DNA of 35,513 nucleotides from Schizophyllum amplum (lineage: Eukaryota; Basidiomycota; Agaricomycetes; Agaricales; Schizophyllaceae). How positions within the stretch are numbered: the stretch's first letter is position 1; each line of letters starts with the position of its first letter. This document shows positions 29,912 to 35,513 of the stretch, one piece after another. Position numbers and translations under genes: made by a program. Location: the NCBI GenBank assembly GCA_007026445.1, contig VDMD01000202.1, positions 1 through 35,513 on the forward strand, given 5' to 3'. A model generated the notes under the pieces. That model made no database searches and was not told the origin of the DNA. It saw only the letters and a list, made by a program, of their open reading frames with translations.

Positions 29912-31103
29912 ATGGCTCACCTCCTGAGCCATATCAGCGACCTCACGCACATCTGGCCCCTCCTACAATCTATCCACACCTCATCCAGCGCCGCCGTTGG
30001 GCTCACCGTCCTCGGCGCCGCCCTTTTCTACGCCCGCCGCAAACGAGCTGGCCATGCGTTGGTCCTGTACATTGTCCGCACGACGATTGCGATCAACACC
30101 GTCTTCCTGCTGCACACGATCATCTTTCGACCGCCCCCGAACATGTATCGCGCGTTGGGCGCCCCGCTGGGGACTCGCCCGCATCGACTGCTGTACGCGA
30201 TGAAGCAAGCGGAGCCGGGGGCGCTACCGTACGGGATGGATGCGTTGTGGGAGCGGTTTCAGGAGGAGGAGATGATAGACGTCTACATACGGTGCGCAGT
30301 GCTCAACTGCAGTGGGCTGGGAAGCTGAACATGGCCAGATACGGCCATGACGTGCTGTTGCAGTGCGAGAACTGCTCGCGCGCGCGGGACTTCATACTCT
30401 ATGCCCTGGTGGGAGCGCTGCTGCAGTACACAGCGATGGCAGCGTTGGTTGGGGTGCGTGGTATCTGCGGTAGCTTGCGCACATGCGCTGACGAGATCCC
30501 ACAGGTTGTCACCGTCGCTGGCACGAACAGCGAGTACTACCGCCCGTGGGGCATTCTATGTCTGGGCACCACAGCGCTCTTGGAAGCTTGGCAAACCTAT
30601 ACCACTAATATCGAGATGTTGATGTTCGAGGACACCACACAAACAGTGCGTTCCCATCGTCAATGTGGGAATCCATCAAGGCTAATGTTGGCTCACAGGT
30701 CCACGAAGACCTTCTCTTCCGCCGCCAGCTCACTTTCCTCATCCTACCGATCGTCCTGCATCTTCTGCCATCCGCCCTCCCCCTCGATCTCGAGACACAA
30801 TGGGACACCTTGTCACGACTTCGGGAATTGCAGCGGAAGCTGCAAGCCATAATTCTATGCGATGCAGCCATCTCGCGCTCCTCCAAGCTACGCAGGCTGC
30901 AGGCTGCGTTTGGGGAGCGTGTACAGCACGAGCTGCGATTCGCACGGATGCAGCCTTCCCTTGCGCAAGAGAACGCATCTAGAGCAGTCAACTGGGAGAC
31001 GTCATATAGTCCAGAAGCTGCAAGAGTTCGGCTTGCAGAATCACAGCAGCAGGCCTTCCTCGCGACCGTGAAGGCAGCAACAACCACCGGTCGGATGTGG
31101 TGA
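29912..31103 (+). CDS. Conserved fungal membrane protein with YGHDVLLQCxxC motif
   Basis: Exons 29912-30291, 30339-30453, 30505-30645 and 30699-31103 (introns 47-53 nt) make 346 residues with no lesion. Seen: a first hydrophobic segment (AVGLTVLGAALFYA), LVLYIVRTTIAINTVFLLHT, RYGHDVLLQCENC at the exon 1/2 junction, FILYALVGALLQYTAMAALVG, GILCLGTTALLEAW, and LLFRRQLTFLILPIVLHLLP. A helical, charged C-terminus with Gln/Arg repeats follows. The Cys-x-x-Cys after YGHD is the most striking motif and recurs in uncharacterised fungal membrane proteins as I recall them. The compartment (mitochondrial or ER) cannot be decided. The ATG at 29912 starts just before the first helix. Confidence 0.75.
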
Positions 31104-31411
31104 ACTTCGGGACATGGACAAAATGTAGCATTGTACATTCTTACTAGCTTTTCTTGTGGATATCTTGTATTTGTAGCTTGGATTATTAGCTCTCCTGGAG
31201 TTCCTCCTCCTTGTAACCTCTTGCCCGACTCCGACTGAGCTGAGTACTTAGTCACAGTTTCTGACAAGCGACAGAAATTAGTGATGTGGGAAATAATGCC
31301 AAACAAGGAAGTCTTTGTTCTTTACCTCCATTGTTCTCCGTCGATCAGTCACTCTAGCGGGGCCCATAGATGCCCTCTCGATAACTGAGAGCCAACAAGG
31401 GAACAGGTGCA
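31104..31411. other. Intergenic, upstream of RPC2
   Basis: 308 bp holding the 3' UTR of the preceding gene and the RPC2 promoter. No further feature seen. Confidence 0.4.

Positions 31412-35513
<4,102 letters not shown>

Overview
The window is fungal, and almost certainly from a basidiomycete (Agaricomycetes). Genes are broken by many short GT-AG introns (mostly 46-60 nt). Coding DNA is GC-rich. The gene content includes a FunK1-type fungal kinase, a GH79 glycosidase, a serine-rich GPI-type cupredoxin and conserved eukaryotic housekeeping genes. I cannot fix the order or genus from the sequence.

Layout. Positions 1-9200 are an accessory, gene-poor region. A 3.1-kb element with long terminal inverted repeats and a 7-bp target duplication lies at 800-3946, with no transposase and an AT-rich island inside. 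After it come decayed sequence, a lysine-rich ORF fragment (6054-6413), a 700-bp purine-strand tract with an 87-bp tandem duplication, and clusters of a GGTTAA motif. From 9202 the region is gene-dense: FunK1 kinase (+, in-frame TAG); GH79 (-, 11 exons with a 10-nt microexon); SUS1/ENY2 (+); a Dabb-domain protein (-); SFT2 (+); an APH-fold kinase (+) convergent with an HW/NCRDW protein (-); degraded copies of both; a second intact HW/NCRDW gene (-); DEG1/PUS3 pseudouridine synthase (-); a cupredoxin-like GPI protein (+); a Cys-rich conserved protein (-); a four-TM protein with a phosphosite-rich tail (+); a conserved membrane protein (+); and RNA polymerase III subunit 2 (+, running to the window edge).

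Two themes stand out. First, 18740-22510 is a duplicated cassette: an APH-type kinase facing a protein with conserved His-Trp and Asn-Cys motifs. One cassette is intact and one has a dead kinase but a live partner; a further partner remnant lies between them. This is the best candidate for an undescribed pairing. Second, several highly conserved genes carry single-base shifts (about ten in RPC2, three in PUS3, one each in GH79, cupredoxin and the four-TM gene), while neighbouring genes are clean. The amino acids on both sides of each shift are well conserved, which points to sequencing or assembly errors, or very recent inactivation, rather than old decay. An annotation pipeline would mis-model these genes.

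The genes do not form one pathway. The housekeeping functions are tRNA modification, Pol III transcription, SAGA/TREX-2 and Golgi transport. They are interleaved with secreted or cell-surface proteins and lineage-specific families.
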